This document shows positions 18,319 through 28,424 of a stretch of 64,000 bases of DNA, one piece after another (positions within the stretch are counted from its first letter, which is position 1; each line of letters begins with the position of its first letter). This stretch comes from Vibrio harveyi NBRC 15634 = ATCC 14126 = KCTC 12724. GTDB taxonomy: Bacteria; Pseudomonadota; Gammaproteobacteria; Enterobacterales; Vibrionaceae. The DNA is taken from contig NZ_BCUF01000031.1 in assembly GCF_001591145.1 (NCBI RefSeq), positions 1-64,000 of the forward strand, given 5' to 3'. The notes beneath the pieces were generated by a model. It was given only the letters and a program-made list of their open reading frames with translations. It did no database searches and was not told the origin of the DNA. Both the position numbers and the translations under genes were made by a program.

Positions 18319-18999
18319 CTATTCCGTTGGCTTTACTTCGTCTGGTTTTATTTGATCTGGTTTTGCCTGATCATTCTTAGAAGCCCATATTTCTGAGCGT
18401 CTGTTTTGTGCTCGCCCCTCAGCGGTTGAATTCGACGCAATCGGCTGAGTTTCACCAAATGAACGAACGACAATACGGCTTTTATCCACGCCTTGCGCAA
18501 TCAAACCGTTAGACGTTGTCAACGCACGTTGCAAGCCTAACGATTGGTTATAGCCTTCAGAGCCCTTGCTGTCGGTATGACCATCTACCGCAATAGCACT
18601 ATCGCTATTTTTAAGCGAACCTGCGAGTTGATTCAGAGCTTTGCTGCCCATTGGTGTTAAGTTGGATTTATCAAAACCAAAATGCAGACGCGCAACCAAG
18701 CCATCACCTTGATGATTGTTATTTTGATTGCTAATCCATGTCGTACAGCCTGTTTGATCCAACCCTAACTTTGATTTACCTGCCAATGCTTGTTTGAGCT
18801 CACCATTGTTAGACTTCTGCTCTATTTGCAAAAAGCCCTGTCGATGTTGAGCAATTCCGACAACGTCATCCACTTTGATACTATGTTGGTACTCGCTGAA
18901 GGTATTGTCGCAATAAACGCTAATCCCCTCTTCTGCCTTAACTATCAGGCTAAACGGCAACGTCGAGATAGCGAATGCACCAATGACTAACTTTTTCAT
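18319..18999 (-). CDS. OmpA-like peptidoglycan-binding protein of the tad locus
   Basis: 226 aa with a signal peptide (about 1-22, ending VKAE) and a C-terminal OmpA domain (about 100-210): LHFGFDKSNLTPMGSKALNQ, AIAVDGHTDSKGSEGYNQSL and NRRSEIW, the peptidoglycan-binding signature. There is no N-terminal beta-barrel of OmpA size. The tail has DQIKPDE/DEVKPTE repeats. It lies 9 bp after the tadG gene in the same operon and is likely to tie the secretion machine to the cell wall. Confidence 0.88.
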   Translation of the reverse strand: MKKLVIGAFAISTLPFSLIVKAEEGISVYCDNTFSEYQHSIKVDDVVGIAQHRQGFLQIEQKSNNGELKQALAGKSKLGLDQTGCTTWISNQNNNHQGDGLVARLHFGFDKSNLTPMGSKALNQLAGSLKNSDSAIAVDGHTDSKGSEGYNQSLGLQRALTTSNGLIAQGVDKSRIVVRSFGETQPIASNSTAEGRAQNRRSEIWASKNDQAKPDQIKPDEVKPTE

Positions 19000-19007
19000 A
19001 TTTTCCT

Positions 19008-20555
19008 CTAGTACAACTTAGTTATTCCGCTTGTTTTTGAGCCTTTGCGGATGAGTTCTTCTATCTTTTCAATCAATTCATCTAAGTTAGATACATCAAT
19101 GATGTCTTCACTTGGATTAACAACACAGTCTTGAAAACCACTTTGTTGAGATGCACGGAAATCGATACCAATAACACCGATGTATAAGCCCGGAATCTCT
19201 GCTCTGGCTTTGTCACACATACCGTTGTCTACTAGCCCCTTCAGAATGCCGTTGTTAGGGCTTTCCTGCCCGTCACTCAAAATCAGCAACATCTTGATTT
19301 TCTTGTTGTAAGCTTGCTGCTCTTCTTCATCGGTACTGTTTGGGTCTCCATCATGAAGAACCTGAGACCCTCTTAATATGCCTTGAAACGCTGCGGTACC
19401 ACCGTCTGCCCACATCGACTTAATCGAGTCCAAATCTGAAAGTTTGTTCGATAATTGAATGTTATAAAACTGCGATGAATTTGAAGAACCATGAGCATTA
19501 AACAGTCGGGTGCCGCTCACACCATAGAAATTAGGCTTTAATCCTGATTTATCAGTAAACATGGTCGATACCGAAGTCGGTAAATCAACATAGTTGTAGA
19601 CATCAGCTACGGCGTAGCGATCTGCTTCGAGAACATCACGAATACGTTTGGCATAATTCTGATTCTCTGACCGAGGACTTTGGCAGTACGACTGCCGATA
19701 AGCACAATTGTACACTTCGCTTGCCGAATACGTGCGCCAGTAGTCCCAATCGATATCGTTGTAACTATAAGGTGACAAATAAGCCTTGTACCCGTTCTTG
19801 TAACTTAGTTGGCTTGTCGCATTGGCTCTATTGCCTGCCACAATTTCTCTGGTGCGAACGTTAAACGGCACAAAACCAACTCGGTTAAGCAGTTTGTCCC
19901 CGGTGGTGTCTTCTCCAGGCTCATCACAAACGTCTTTCCACTCTCCGTCGACGAAGTCTTGACGGATTTTTTTACAAAGAATCTTGTTTGATATCTGATC
20001 GATCGCGGTTTTCAAATCGTCAATTTTTTTGCTCCGACTTGAGCCCCACTTATCATTCATCGAGCCAGAAAAGTCCGAGACGAAAACGATATCAATGTTG
20101 TTATCCCCAAGATAAGCAGGGTACTTTCTTGCCAGCGATCGTCCAGCTAATTCCTGCTGCTTATCAAACGATGGGATAAAGCTGCTTGCAAACCAAGAGT
20201 CATGCGTTGTTCTGGCGTTCACTGTGTATTGGATATACTCAAGAGCACCAGTATCCTTGTCTTCCGCTTGATAAAAACGTTGAGCAGAAAGGTTGGTTGA
20301 CTTGATGTCTCTCACATAGTTTTCGACATACTTCGTTGCCAGCGCACGGGCTGCACCCGGTTGGTCTTCAATCGTTACGGCCATTGCCGCAGCTTCCGCA
20401 GAATCCCTTAATCGGCTCGACTCCTGCACATAACGGGTGCCCTCAACAGCCCAAAAAGTGACGCCCATAATCGGCACGAGCAACAAGCCCATCCATACAG
20501 CAGCGACGCCCTTTTGTTGTTGGAGACTTCGATGCTGATATTGCTGCATTCTCAT
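19008..20555 (-). CDS. tadG: TadG-like pilus protein with von Willebrand A domain
   Basis: 515 aa. The N-terminus has the pseudopilin-like segment QKGVAAVWMGLLLVPIMGVTFW, a membrane anchor typical of TadE/TadG proteins. A von Willebrand A domain with the metal site VFVSDFSGSMNDK (about 155-167) and ADGGTAAFQGIL follows. TadG is needed for Flp pilus assembly and adherence. It is 5 bp downstream of tadF. Confidence 0.88.
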   Translation of the reverse strand: MRMQQYQHRSLQQQKGVAAVWMGLLLVPIMGVTFWAVEGTRYVQESSRLRDSAEAAAMAVTIEDQPGAARALATKYVENYVRDIKSTNLSAQRFYQAEDKDTGALEYIQYTVNARTTHDSWFASSFIPSFDKQQELAGRSLARKYPAYLGDNNIDIVFVSDFSGSMNDKWGSSRSKKIDDLKTAIDQISNKILCKKIRQDFVDGEWKDVCDEPGEDTTGDKLLNRVGFVPFNVRTREIVAGNRANATSQLSYKNGYKAYLSPYSYNDIDWDYWRTYSASEVYNCAYRQSYCQSPRSENQNYAKRIRDVLEADRYAVADVYNYVDLPTSVSTMFTDKSGLKPNFYGVSGTRLFNAHGSSNSSQFYNIQLSNKLSDLDSIKSMWADGGTAAFQGILRGSQVLHDGDPNSTDEEEQQAYNKKIKMLLILSDGQESPNNGILKGLVDNGMCDKARAEIPGLYIGVIGIDFRASQQSGFQDCVVNPSEDIIDVSNLDELIEKIEELIRKGSKTSGITKLY

Positions 20556-20559
20556 TTCA

Positions 20560-21120
20560 CTATCTCCCTGGCATTATTGAAGAAGAGCCAACTTTCACGG
20601 TTGTGCCGGTACCGCCATTAAAGAACGGTTTGAACCAAGAGCTTTGCTCCTCACAAAGGCTGACGCGGTACAATGGATACACCACGCCCTTTTCCACCGG
20701 AGCCAAATCTGCGTGTGCGAGTATTGAATCCGTTTTGCAATTTAGTCTGTTGTATTTACTGCTGGTAAATACCGCCACATTCACTTTATTGGTCAATGAC
20801 TCGATTTTGATAGCCACATCGTTTGGGGGCGTGCCGAGCATTCGACTCGCGACTTTGGATAAGTCTTCTAAATCGGCATTGGTTACCGCTAGATTTTTTC
20901 CACCTAACACGTCGCCCTCAAAGTAACGCGAACGCTCTTTGATTACGTTCACCAACGCAAAGCTAGAACGATCAAGCTTGGCTCGCAAAAGCAACTGATA
21001 GCTCAAATCCGCGGCAAAAAGGTAAACACCCCATAACGCAGTAAGAATGAACACAAGCTCAACCATAAATGAGCCTTTTTGGCGTTTTGGAGAACATACA
21101 CCTTGTTTACGGAGCGTCAT
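20560..21120 (-). CDS. tadF: TadF-like minor pseudopilin
   Basis: About 186 aa. A prepilin-like N-terminus, QKGSFMVELVFILTALWGVYLFAADLSYQLLLRAKLD, has the Gly-Ser cleavage site and the +5-type Glu of pseudopilins, to be processed by TadV. I took the ATG at 21118-21120 after AGGGGTGG; an upstream ATG at 21133-21135 is in frame. It overlaps tadE slightly. Confidence 0.82.
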   Translation of the reverse strand: MTLRKQGVCSPKRQKGSFMVELVFILTALWGVYLFAADLSYQLLLRAKLDRSSFALVNVIKERSRYFEGDVLGGKNLAVTNADLEDLSKVASRMLGTPPNDVAIKIESLTNKVNVAVFTSSKYNRLNCKTDSILAHADLAPVEKGVVYPLYRVSLCEEQSSWFKPFFNGGTGTTVKVGSSSIMPGR

Positions 21121-21592
21121 CTTTCCACCCCTCATGCTCTAAGTTCAGTACCATTGTGCTTGAGATATCTCGATCTGCTGCACCGGCAAGTTTTATGATC
21201 GGAGAGTAACGATAAGTGACCGTTATCTCCGCTAAGTTGTAGTTGAAGTTCAAGCCCTCATCCGAATATCCTCTATTCGCAATGAAGTCATCATAGGTTT
21301 TGTAGTAACGACCTTTGATAGAAAATCGCGAGCTATCGATTAAGAAATGCCACAAGTTACCATCAGCTTCGATCAGAGATTTAAACTTGTCCTCGTACTG
21401 CTGATTTATGCCTTTGCCCTCGTAAATCTTGGTGTTTCGTATAGTTTCTCGAAGAGAATATTCCGTCATGTTCACAACATAGATTTGGTAACTCGACTCA
21501 AAGATGGCAAAAGTGGCAAAGAACAAAACGAGCGCGCCCATTACGAACTCGATCGCCGTTACCCCTTTTTGTTTAGAAAGCAATTTCATCAT
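21107..21592 (-). CDS. tadE: TadE-like minor pseudopilin
   Basis: 161 aa. The N-terminus KQKGVTAIEFVMGALVLFFATFAIFE is the TadE pseudopilin signature: cleavage after Gly and the conserved Glu. The remainder is periplasmic. The start shares a base with the tadD stop at 21592, so translation is coupled. Confidence 0.88.
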   Translation of the reverse strand: MMKLLSKQKGVTAIEFVMGALVLFFATFAIFESSYQIYVVNMTEYSLRETIRNTKIYEGKGINQQYEDKFKSLIEADGNLWHFLIDSSRFSIKGRYYKTYDDFIANRGYSDEGLNFNYNLAEITVTYRYSPIIKLAGAADRDISSTMVLNLEHEGWKDDAP

Positions 21593-22314
21593 TAACTCCT
21601 ATATTGAGTTAATTCGACGGCGATACTGTGGAGCTCTTGATCCGAAAAATCACCTTTGAGTAGTTTCTTCGCTGCATCCATCTGCTGCGCTTTCATAAGG
21701 GCAATCGCTAGGTTCGCCTTCACTACTTTATTTTCCGGGTTATCTTTTAGTACTGGCATCAGTGTTTCGATGGCTTGCTCGTATTCACCATTTGCCATAT
21801 GAATCATCGCGATGTTGTTCTTGATCGCGACATCATCATAACCACGCAAACGTGCATTGTTCAGCTCTTGGTAAGCATCTTCGTATTTACCTAACTTGGC
21901 GTACGACACACCCAGTAATACATGGATTTGTCCTGATTCATTACCCGTTTTAATGGAAGATAAATACGCCTCTACCGCGCTATCAGTGTCATTTTTTGCA
22001 TCAAACACTTGCCCTTCTAACTGGTACAAGTCAGGGCTCTCTATCCCCTCTTTTTGCAAATGCTGAACATAAAAGTTTGCCGACTCGATATCCCCTTTAT
22101 GGAAATACGCCCATGCCAGCTTTTCTTTCACTTCAGGATCTTGCGAACCCTGCTCTAACTGAGATTTGTAGTAAGAGATTAAGCCATCGTAGTTTTTCAC
22201 TTTTTCCATGCTCGCGACGTCATCTTGTAGCTGACTCTGTTGCGAAGGTGTCGATTGACAACCTGCCAACACGCCCACCGCTAACAAAACGAGAGAAATG
22301 CGTTTTCCAATCAC
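21592..22314 (-). CDS. tadD: TadD-like TPR lipoprotein
   Basis: 240 aa with a lipoprotein signal (LLAVGVLAGCQS, lipobox Cys at about 19) and at least four tetratricopeptide repeats: EKLAWAYFHKGDIESANFYV, HVLLGVSYAKLGKYEDAYQE, KNNIAMIHMANGEYEQAIE and KANLAIALMKAQQMDAAKKL. TadD is the outer-membrane-associated pilotin or scaffold of the Tad machine. Confidence 0.9.
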   Translation of the reverse strand: MIGKRISLVLLAVGVLAGCQSTPSQQSQLQDDVASMEKVKNYDGLISYYKSQLEQGSQDPEVKEKLAWAYFHKGDIESANFYVQHLQKEGIESPDLYQLEGQVFDAKNDTDSAVEAYLSSIKTGNESGQIHVLLGVSYAKLGKYEDAYQELNNARLRGYDDVAIKNNIAMIHMANGEYEQAIETLMPVLKDNPENKVVKANLAIALMKAQQMDAAKKLLKGDFSDQELHSIAVELTQYRS

Positions 22315-22325
22315 TGGTTACTCTC

Positions 22326-23195
22326 CTAAATATTTAATGTCATTTGCATGATTCCCGGTGCGAGAATCAGAATAACGATCGGGAACATGATGAAGAGGAT
22401 CAGCGGGACACTCATCTTAGCGGAGAGTTTGCCTACCTTTTCCTCAACGGTCAGGATTTGCACTTTTCGCATGTCTTCAGCGAGATCGCTCAACACCTGA
22501 GCCACTGATGTACCGTATTGCAAGTTTTGAATGATAGTCAGCACGAAGCTTCGTATTGGCGGTGTTGGAATACGATCACTGAGGTCATTTAGCGCTTTTT
22601 CTAGCCCGTGGATTTTTGCCGAATCTGAGGTGCGTTTAATTTGATAACAAAGGTCAGAGTCAAACTCAGCCAACTCTTTGCCCAGATAAACCAATGCCGC
22701 CTCAATCGTCATACCGGTTTGCACGCAAACTGACATCATGTCCAGCAAGTACGGTAACTGAGATGATGTCTTAAAGATCAACATTTTGCGTCGCATTTGA
22801 AGCAAAGTATCCGGCAAGACAATCACAGCAATAAGCGTAAAAATAATGATGATTAGCTGATTATTTGCTGTCATATCCGACAACAACACCAATCCTGTAA
22901 CAACCACGAGCACCGCTAATTTGGCAGGGAAGTAGAACTTCGCCCACTCTGTGTTGTAATAGCCGGCCTCGATGAGTTTTTGTTCCAGCTCATGTCGATG
23001 CTCTTTACCGAAACGAACAAAAAAGCGGTTAACACGGGAAGGCGCACGTACAGCATCACCACCAATATAAAGGGCGACTTTTTTGCGTCGTTGTTCTGTA
23101 CGAAGCGAATCGAAAATCAAGAAAAGCAACGAAACAAACAGTACAATAAGGGCAATCAATAGCATCATGCGCGTACTCCTCTGACTAACAACCAA
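22326..23195 (-). CDS. tadC: TadC inner-membrane platform protein
   Basis: 289 aa of the type II secretion F (GspF) family, with membrane helices near residues 9-27, 90-130 and at the C-terminus. The F-domain shows LPYLLDMMSVCVQTGMTIEAAL and SVAQVLSDLAEDMRKVQI. With TadB it forms the membrane platform driven by TadA. It overlaps tadB by 31 bp. Confidence 0.93.
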   Translation of the reverse strand: MVVSQRSTRMMLLIALIVLFVSLLFLIFDSLRTEQRRKKVALYIGGDAVRAPSRVNRFFVRFGKEHRHELEQKLIEAGYYNTEWAKFYFPAKLAVLVVVTGLVLLSDMTANNQLIIIIFTLIAVIVLPDTLLQMRRKMLIFKTSSQLPYLLDMMSVCVQTGMTIEAALVYLGKELAEFDSDLCYQIKRTSDSAKIHGLEKALNDLSDRIPTPPIRSFVLTIIQNLQYGTSVAQVLSDLAEDMRKVQILTVEEKVGKLSAKMSVPLILFIMFPIVILILAPGIMQMTLNI

Positions 23196-24067
23196 ACAAT
23201 GAACAAGCCAAATAACTCACTGCCAAGTACATAAAACAACACGATACGACCAGAAGGGTCATACAAGACGAAATTGACGTTGTCAGGGTTTACATAGTTA
23301 AGAATGATCATGAAAATCAACGGAATTGCCGCAACAATCTTGGCAGAAATTCGCGCTTCAGACGTCATGGCCATCTTCTTTTTCTCTAGGGTTCTTGCGT
23401 CCACCAAAACTCGAATAAGTCTTGCTAGTACGCCTTTCAGCTGACCGCCTCGCGCAATATTTGCTCTAAGGGTTACAGTGAAAAACAGAAACTCTGGGTA
23501 AGGGTAGTTTTTACACGAACGTTGAAGTACCACTTCCGGAGACTCACCCAACTTAAGTCGGTCCCCCATCAGTTTAAACTCGCGCCCAATCGAGTTATCC
23601 ATCACCTCGCCAACATAACTGATGGCTTGCATTAAGCTGTCACCCGCGGTTACCGCACTCATCAGAATGTTTAGCGCATCAGGGAAAGTGTTTTCAAAAT
23701 CACGTCGCCTTCTTGTCACTAGGTAGCGGTAACCCATGATGGTAAACACCAAAGACAAGCCTACGATCAACCCGGTGTTCGTCATCAACAACAGCTTAAC
23801 CACGACGTACCAAGAGGCGATGAGACTCGCCGTGATATACAAAGCGATATACAGCGATGAACGTGGTCCAAGTACTTTTAGTGTTGGAGAAATAGACTCT
23901 TTGAACTTTTGCCAACTTTGTTTTCGTACCAGTGATTTTACGTTGATAGCATTGAAGTTTTCCGCTTCAGCTTCTTCGATGTTGAAAAACTGATCGACCT
24001 TTTTGACCTTTGAGTCTCTGACCAAAAGCAGTACGAACGCAAAGAGGATAAGTGAGAGCCAAAGCAT
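23165..24067 (-). CDS. tadB: TadB inner-membrane platform protein
   Basis: 300 aa, GspF family like TadC: FPDALNILMSAVTAGDSLMQAI and RGGQLKGVLARLIRVLVDART, with paired N- and C-terminal membrane helices. It is the partner of TadC and starts 1 bp after tadA ends. Confidence 0.93.
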   Translation of the reverse strand: MLWLSLILFAFVLLLVRDSKVKKVDQFFNIEEAEAENFNAINVKSLVRKQSWQKFKESISPTLKVLGPRSSLYIALYITASLIASWYVVVKLLLMTNTGLIVGLSLVFTIMGYRYLVTRRRRDFENTFPDALNILMSAVTAGDSLMQAISYVGEVMDNSIGREFKLMGDRLKLGESPEVVLQRSCKNYPYPEFLFFTVTLRANIARGGQLKGVLARLIRVLVDARTLEKKKMAMTSEARISAKIVAAIPLIFMIILNYVNPDNVNFVLYDPSGRIVLFYVLGSELFGLFIVWLLVRGVRA

Positions 24068-24068
24068 G

Positions 24069-25340
24069 TTATATCCCCTTAAACGATGCCATCAGCTCGT
24101 CATACAGCCCGAAGAATTGGGCTTTCTTTACAAGCTCAGATCGTTGCATGATGCCGCTGGTTACGAAGTCACCTTTAACGGTTTCTCCAAAATGTGCATC
24201 GTCATAACGGAAACGGTAGATCTCTTCCATCACCACACTATCGCCTTCCAAACCGACGATTTCAGAGATACTGGTGATCTTACGAGACCCATCGCGCAGT
24301 CGGTTGACTTGGACAATCATTTGCACAGCGCTGACGATGGTTCTTCGAATCGCATCAAGCGGCTGGTTTAAGTTCGCCATCATGACCATCGATTCCACAC
24401 GCGCAATCGCATCTCTCGGTGTGTTGGCGTGCAGTGTAGACATAGAACCATCGTGTCCCGTGTTCATGGCCTGCAACATTTCAAACGCTTCAGAGCCACG
24501 ACACTCACCAAGAATGATTCGGTCTGGACGCATACGAAGTGCGTTAATCACCAAATCACGCTGCGTCACTGCCCCAGTCTGCTCAACGCTCGAAGTTCGC
24601 GTTTCCAATCGAACCAAGTTAGGTTGTTGCAAGCGTAATTCCGCCGCATCCTCTATGGTGACAATACGCTCATCTTCAGCGATGTATTGAGACAATGCGT
24701 TAAGCAGCGTCGTCTTACCTGAGCCCGTACCGCCAGAAATCAGCACATTCATTCGACAACGAGACGCAATCATCAGCACTCTCGCCATGTCAGGAGACAT
24801 AGAACCAAAACCAATCAAATCTTCAAAGCCGATGTTCTGCTCTCTGAATTTACGTATTGAAATCGAGGTCCCATCCAACGCAATGGGTGGGATAACGATA
24901 TTCACACGGCTGCCATCTTCAAGTCTGGCATCAACCGTTGGAGACAGTTCATCAACACGTCGTCCAACACGCGAAGCAATGCGTTTAGCAATTGCTAACA
25001 ACTGCTCTTCGTTGACAAAAGACACCTCTGACTTTTGGACTTTACCGTGTCTTTCAAAAAAGATGTTGTTAGGTCCATTTACCATGATGTCAGAGATAGA
25101 CTGATCTTCAACCAAAGGCTGCAATGGACCTAAGCCAAACAGTTCATCAATTAAGCTTTTCACCAAGCCTGACTTCATCATCGAAGTGATCGGACGTTGG
25201 TAGCTGTTTGCAAGAAGATCAACTGCGGCTTGGATTTGAGCCTCTAAGTCTCGGCGGCTCATTTTCTGAACCGCTTCAGCATCTAGTGCTTCAAATATTT
25301 GCCCGCGAAACGCGAGGTATAAGTCTTTATTCGAACTCAT
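24069..25340 (-). CDS. tadA: TadA/CpaF pilus assembly ATPase
   Basis: 423 aa secretion ATPase of the GspE/CpaF family. Walker A is ISGGTGSGKTTLLNALS. The Asp box is VTIEDAAELRL, Walker B is RPDRIILGECRGSEAFEML, and the His box is GHDGSMSTLHANT. It powers Flp pilus extension, and in related systems retraction. It overlaps tadZ by 4 bp. Confidence 0.96.
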   Translation of the reverse strand: MSSNKDLYLAFRGQIFEALDAEAVQKMSRRDLEAQIQAAVDLLANSYQRPITSMMKSGLVKSLIDELFGLGPLQPLVEDQSISDIMVNGPNNIFFERHGKVQKSEVSFVNEEQLLAIAKRIASRVGRRVDELSPTVDARLEDGSRVNIVIPPIALDGTSISIRKFREQNIGFEDLIGFGSMSPDMARVLMIASRCRMNVLISGGTGSGKTTLLNALSQYIAEDERIVTIEDAAELRLQQPNLVRLETRTSSVEQTGAVTQRDLVINALRMRPDRIILGECRGSEAFEMLQAMNTGHDGSMSTLHANTPRDAIARVESMVMMANLNQPLDAIRRTIVSAVQMIVQVNRLRDGSRKITSISEIVGLEGDSVVMEEIYRFRYDDAHFGETVKGDFVTSGIMQRSELVKKAQFFGLYDELMASFKGI

Positions 25341-26578
25341 TTAGCACGCACCCTCTTCAACCAAGATCCCATGCCTTTTTGATCAACAGGTTGACCATTA
25401 ATCAGCTTGACCAGTAGTTCCATAGAACGGTTAATATGACGATCGTGCTTATGACCTCGTTTGCCATCAATAATGATGTGCGACAACGACTTGCAGTACC
25501 CCACTTCGAGGTCAACATCCGCACCTAAGTATTTGGTAAGGTCAGGACGTTGTAATACATACGCGTTTTCCGGACGGTGATAATTCACCAACGTAATCAC
25601 ACGAGTTCGGGACGATAATGTGAGCTGTAAATTGGAAATTTTCTCAAACAGTCGTTTAGCACTTCTTACGGAAGAAACCGACGCATCCAAAACCAGCACT
25701 ACCACATCAAAGTTTTCTACCAAGAGTTGAGGTTCAACTTTGAAGTCCACACCGCCCGAGAAGTCTTCAATAATGAAGTTCGTGTTTCGAGCTAAAAGAT
25801 CACAGAGCGTCTGGTTATAGTTGAGAATATCGCTTTGACTCATGTCGCCATCGATAGCCAACAGACGCAGATTTTTTCGTGCGTTAAACAGGTAGCTAAG
25901 TGCTCCCTCTTCATCCATTTCATGCAAGGGAGCAGTAAACTCATCGATACCGCGCGGTTTAAAATCTTTCAGTCCCAATAAAACATCGATGTTGGTATCT
26001 GCGTATTGGTGATCAACCAAAATGGTATCGGAACCTTGAGTGGATAGTAACGAACTCAATTCAGTAGTAATGAATGATGCACCAACACCACCTTTTGAAC
26101 CCACCACTGCTACACGCTTCGCCTTACGCTTCTGGCTAACACCAGAGAACGTCTTCAAGTTCTTACTAACATGGTTTAAGAAGTCTGCAAACTCTTGTTT
26201 GTTCACCGGCCAAAAGACGTAGTAAAAGCCCATGTCTTTGAGGGAACGAAGCGTCGAAATTGCATCTTCTTTACCAATGACCACGACACCTTTGTGTGTT
26301 GGTAGTTTGCTAGCGAAAGACTTAGCATCTTCAACGACGTTGTTCGATTCGTTCAGTTCAAGGATAACAATATGACTGCTATGTTGTTCCGTCAGCTTGG
26401 TTAAGCCTGCGTTAGCTCTTACACATTCTGGGTCATTCCAACCTTCGAATCGAAACACTTCCTGAACAAGGTTTAAACACTCTTGTGATTGATAAAACAA
26501 CGTACATCCAGCAACACCTGTCGTAGAAGACTGTGCCGGTTTTGCTTTCGTTGTTAACGCTTTAGTTAAATCAAACAT
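25337..26578 (-). CDS. tadZ: TadZ/CpaE localisation ATPase
   Basis: 413 aa. An N-terminal receiver-like domain without a clear phosphorylation Asp is followed by a ParA/MinD-type ATPase with the deviant Walker A VVGSKGGVGASFITTELS (about 155-172) and ILVDHQYADTNIDVLLGL. TadZ places the Tad machine, usually at a pole. It lies 2 bp after the preceding lipoprotein gene. Confidence 0.92.
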   Translation of the reverse strand: MFDLTKALTTKAKPAQSSTTGVAGCTLFYQSQECLNLVQEVFRFEGWNDPECVRANAGLTKLTEQHSSHIVILELNESNNVVEDAKSFASKLPTHKGVVVIGKEDAISTLRSLKDMGFYYVFWPVNKQEFADFLNHVSKNLKTFSGVSQKRKAKRVAVVGSKGGVGASFITTELSSLLSTQGSDTILVDHQYADTNIDVLLGLKDFKPRGIDEFTAPLHEMDEEGALSYLFNARKNLRLLAIDGDMSQSDILNYNQTLCDLLARNTNFIIEDFSGGVDFKVEPQLLVENFDVVVLVLDASVSSVRSAKRLFEKISNLQLTLSSRTRVITLVNYHRPENAYVLQRPDLTKYLGADVDLEVGYCKSLSHIIIDGKRGHKHDRHINRSMELLVKLINGQPVDQKGMGSWLKRVRAK

Positions 26579-26580
26579 TA

Positions 26581-27057
26581 TTATTCTCCTACCAATCTAG
26601 ACTTGTAGGACACTTGTTTAAGACGCATCGATTCAACAAAACAGTCTGGTTCACCTAACTGAACTTGAATCTGTGCAGGCGAGCATTGCTGGGTTTGCAA
26701 ACGCGTTAACGTCACTTGGATATTCAGATCACTTGGTAAAGCTGGCGTATAACGATATTCCACTCTTTGCGGGGCAATAATGTGTGACGGATACTGCTCA
26801 AATGTCTTCTTTAGCATCGTTTTACTGCGCGCGGATTTGTAATCGATCACGTAAGTGGCTTCTTTATCCATCGATTCGATTTTTTGAATCAGTTGCTTAA
26901 TCTGCTTTTCTGTTTCTGCACGATTCTTTACTGCAAACTCAAAGCTATGATGCTCTTTATACACCACGGCTTCAGCGCCATTTCCGCCAAAATATCGCTC
27001 TGTTGCGCAACCAAAGAGTGACAATGTCAATAAAGCAATAAGTATTAGCTTCTTCAT
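26581..27057 (-). CDS. Small lipoprotein of the tad locus (RcpB position)
   Basis: 158 aa with a lipoprotein signal (LIALLTLSLFGCATE, lipobox Cys at about 17). The mature part is helical then beta. By position between the secretin rcpA and tadZ it corresponds to RcpB of other Tad loci, proposed to gate or stabilise the secretin. Sequence alone does not prove this. It overlaps rcpA by 4 bp. Confidence 0.75.
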   Translation of the reverse strand: MKKLILIALLTLSLFGCATERYFGGNGAEAVVYKEHHSFEFAVKNRAETEKQIKQLIQKIESMDKEATYVIDYKSARSKTMLKKTFEQYPSHIIAPQRVEYRYTPALPSDLNIQVTLTRLQTQQCSPAQIQVQLGEPDCFVESMRLKQVSYKSRLVGE

Positions 27058-28424
27058 TGAATAAACCCTCCTTCAGATAGCAGACGAATCGTCGCATCCG
27101 ATGACGTGTTAGAATTACCGTCAGAATCAATATTCAACCAACGCGCTAACGTTGAGGTTTTCTTGATGTGTGGCAGCTGAATATCTTTCGGTTTGATTGG
27201 TTCCACGAGGTTTACTGTTGCCACGATGATCAACTCAGTTCGCTTTCTTTCTGTCGTTGCTTTACGAAATGCAGCACCAAGTACAGGAATGTCTCCAATG
27301 AAAGGAATCTTTTGCATTTTCTCTAAATCAGCACTGCTCATTAACCCGCCAAGGATGAAGCTGTCTCCGTCTGCCAGTTCAACGGTTGTCATTGCACGTC
27401 GTGACGACAACTGTGGCACTTTAATGCCTGCAGCTTCGACGTAGCTTTCTACTTCGCTCACTTCTGGCGCTAGCTGCATTCGGATTTTGTCTTGACTAAG
27501 TACTTTCGCTGTAAGGTCGAGCTTAATACCAAACTCTTTAAACGAAATATTCACGTTGTTGTTGTTCGACACAATAACGGGCACTTCGCCACCGACAAGG
27601 AAGCTCGCCGATTCACCGGAAAGTACCGTCAGGTTTGGCTCCGCCAAGACTTCTGCAACCTGATCGTCACCCAATGCAGTGATCAAGGTACTTAGGTTTG
27701 CCGCATCAAATTGGTCAAATACGAACTCACCCGCTTTAGAACCAATAGAACTCCAATCGACCCCAACTGTTTTACTAAAAGATTCATTAACTTGAGCGAC
27801 TGAGATTTTGACGTTTACCTGTTGTGTCGTTGCAACCTTAATGCGTTCAATGATTCCTTTCCAAGTCATATTGCGAGCGAAAACCATGCTCTCTGGCTCT
27901 TCATAATCTGAATAGTCAGATTTGAACTCCAGCTTTTCGACTTTCTCCCACTTCTCGGTTTTTTCTCGTCCGAGTAAGGTTGCCACCATGCGATAAATGT
28001 CATCACGAGTTTCTTCAGAATCAACAACACCACTCACTGCGACTTGCTCGCCCACCGATTGAACCTTGACTTTGGCATCAGGAAAATGGAACTTGAGTTG
28101 ACGTCTAACCTCGCTTAGATCCAAATCAACGATGATGCGGTCAGAAAGCAACACATCATCGTCTGTTCCATAGACAATCAAGCGAGACTGACCAATGCCA
28201 TTGGCAAAAACCACTAGCGTATTGTCATTAATGATTTTGTAGTCGGCGATATCAGGGTTACTGATAAACACCTTTCCAATCGGCATCTTTAATTGAATGT
28301 GCTGACCGTCATTAAGTGTGATAGATCGGTCAGCAGCAAAAGTGTTTGTTATAGAAAGCAAGCCAATCAAAAGAGAGGTAAAGGAAACGCACAGTACTTG
28401 CTTAATTCGATGGTGTATCATCAT
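27054..28424 (-). CDS. rcpA: RcpA/CpaC secretin
   Basis: 456 aa with a signal peptide (ending NTFA). An N-terminal pilus-assembly N domain (SITLNDGQHIQLKMPIGKVFISNPDIADY) and a BON-like part lead to the secretin core (VTVELADGDSFILGGLMSS, KIPFIGDIPVLGAAFR). It forms the outer-membrane channel for the Flp pilus. Its start overlaps the rcpC stop by one base. Confidence 0.95.
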   Translation of the reverse strand: MMIHHRIKQVLCVSFTSLLIGLLSITNTFAADRSITLNDGQHIQLKMPIGKVFISNPDIADYKIINDNTLVVFANGIGQSRLIVYGTDDDVLLSDRIIVDLDLSEVRRQLKFHFPDAKVKVQSVGEQVAVSGVVDSEETRDDIYRMVATLLGREKTEKWEKVEKLEFKSDYSDYEEPESMVFARNMTWKGIIERIKVATTQQVNVKISVAQVNESFSKTVGVDWSSIGSKAGEFVFDQFDAANLSTLITALGDDQVAEVLAEPNLTVLSGESASFLVGGEVPVIVSNNNNVNISFKEFGIKLDLTAKVLSQDKIRMQLAPEVSEVESYVEAAGIKVPQLSSRRAMTTVELADGDSFILGGLMSSADLEKMQKIPFIGDIPVLGAAFRKATTERKRTELIIVATVNLVEPIKPKDIQLPHIKKTSTLARWLNIDSDGNSNTSSDATIRLLSEGGFIQ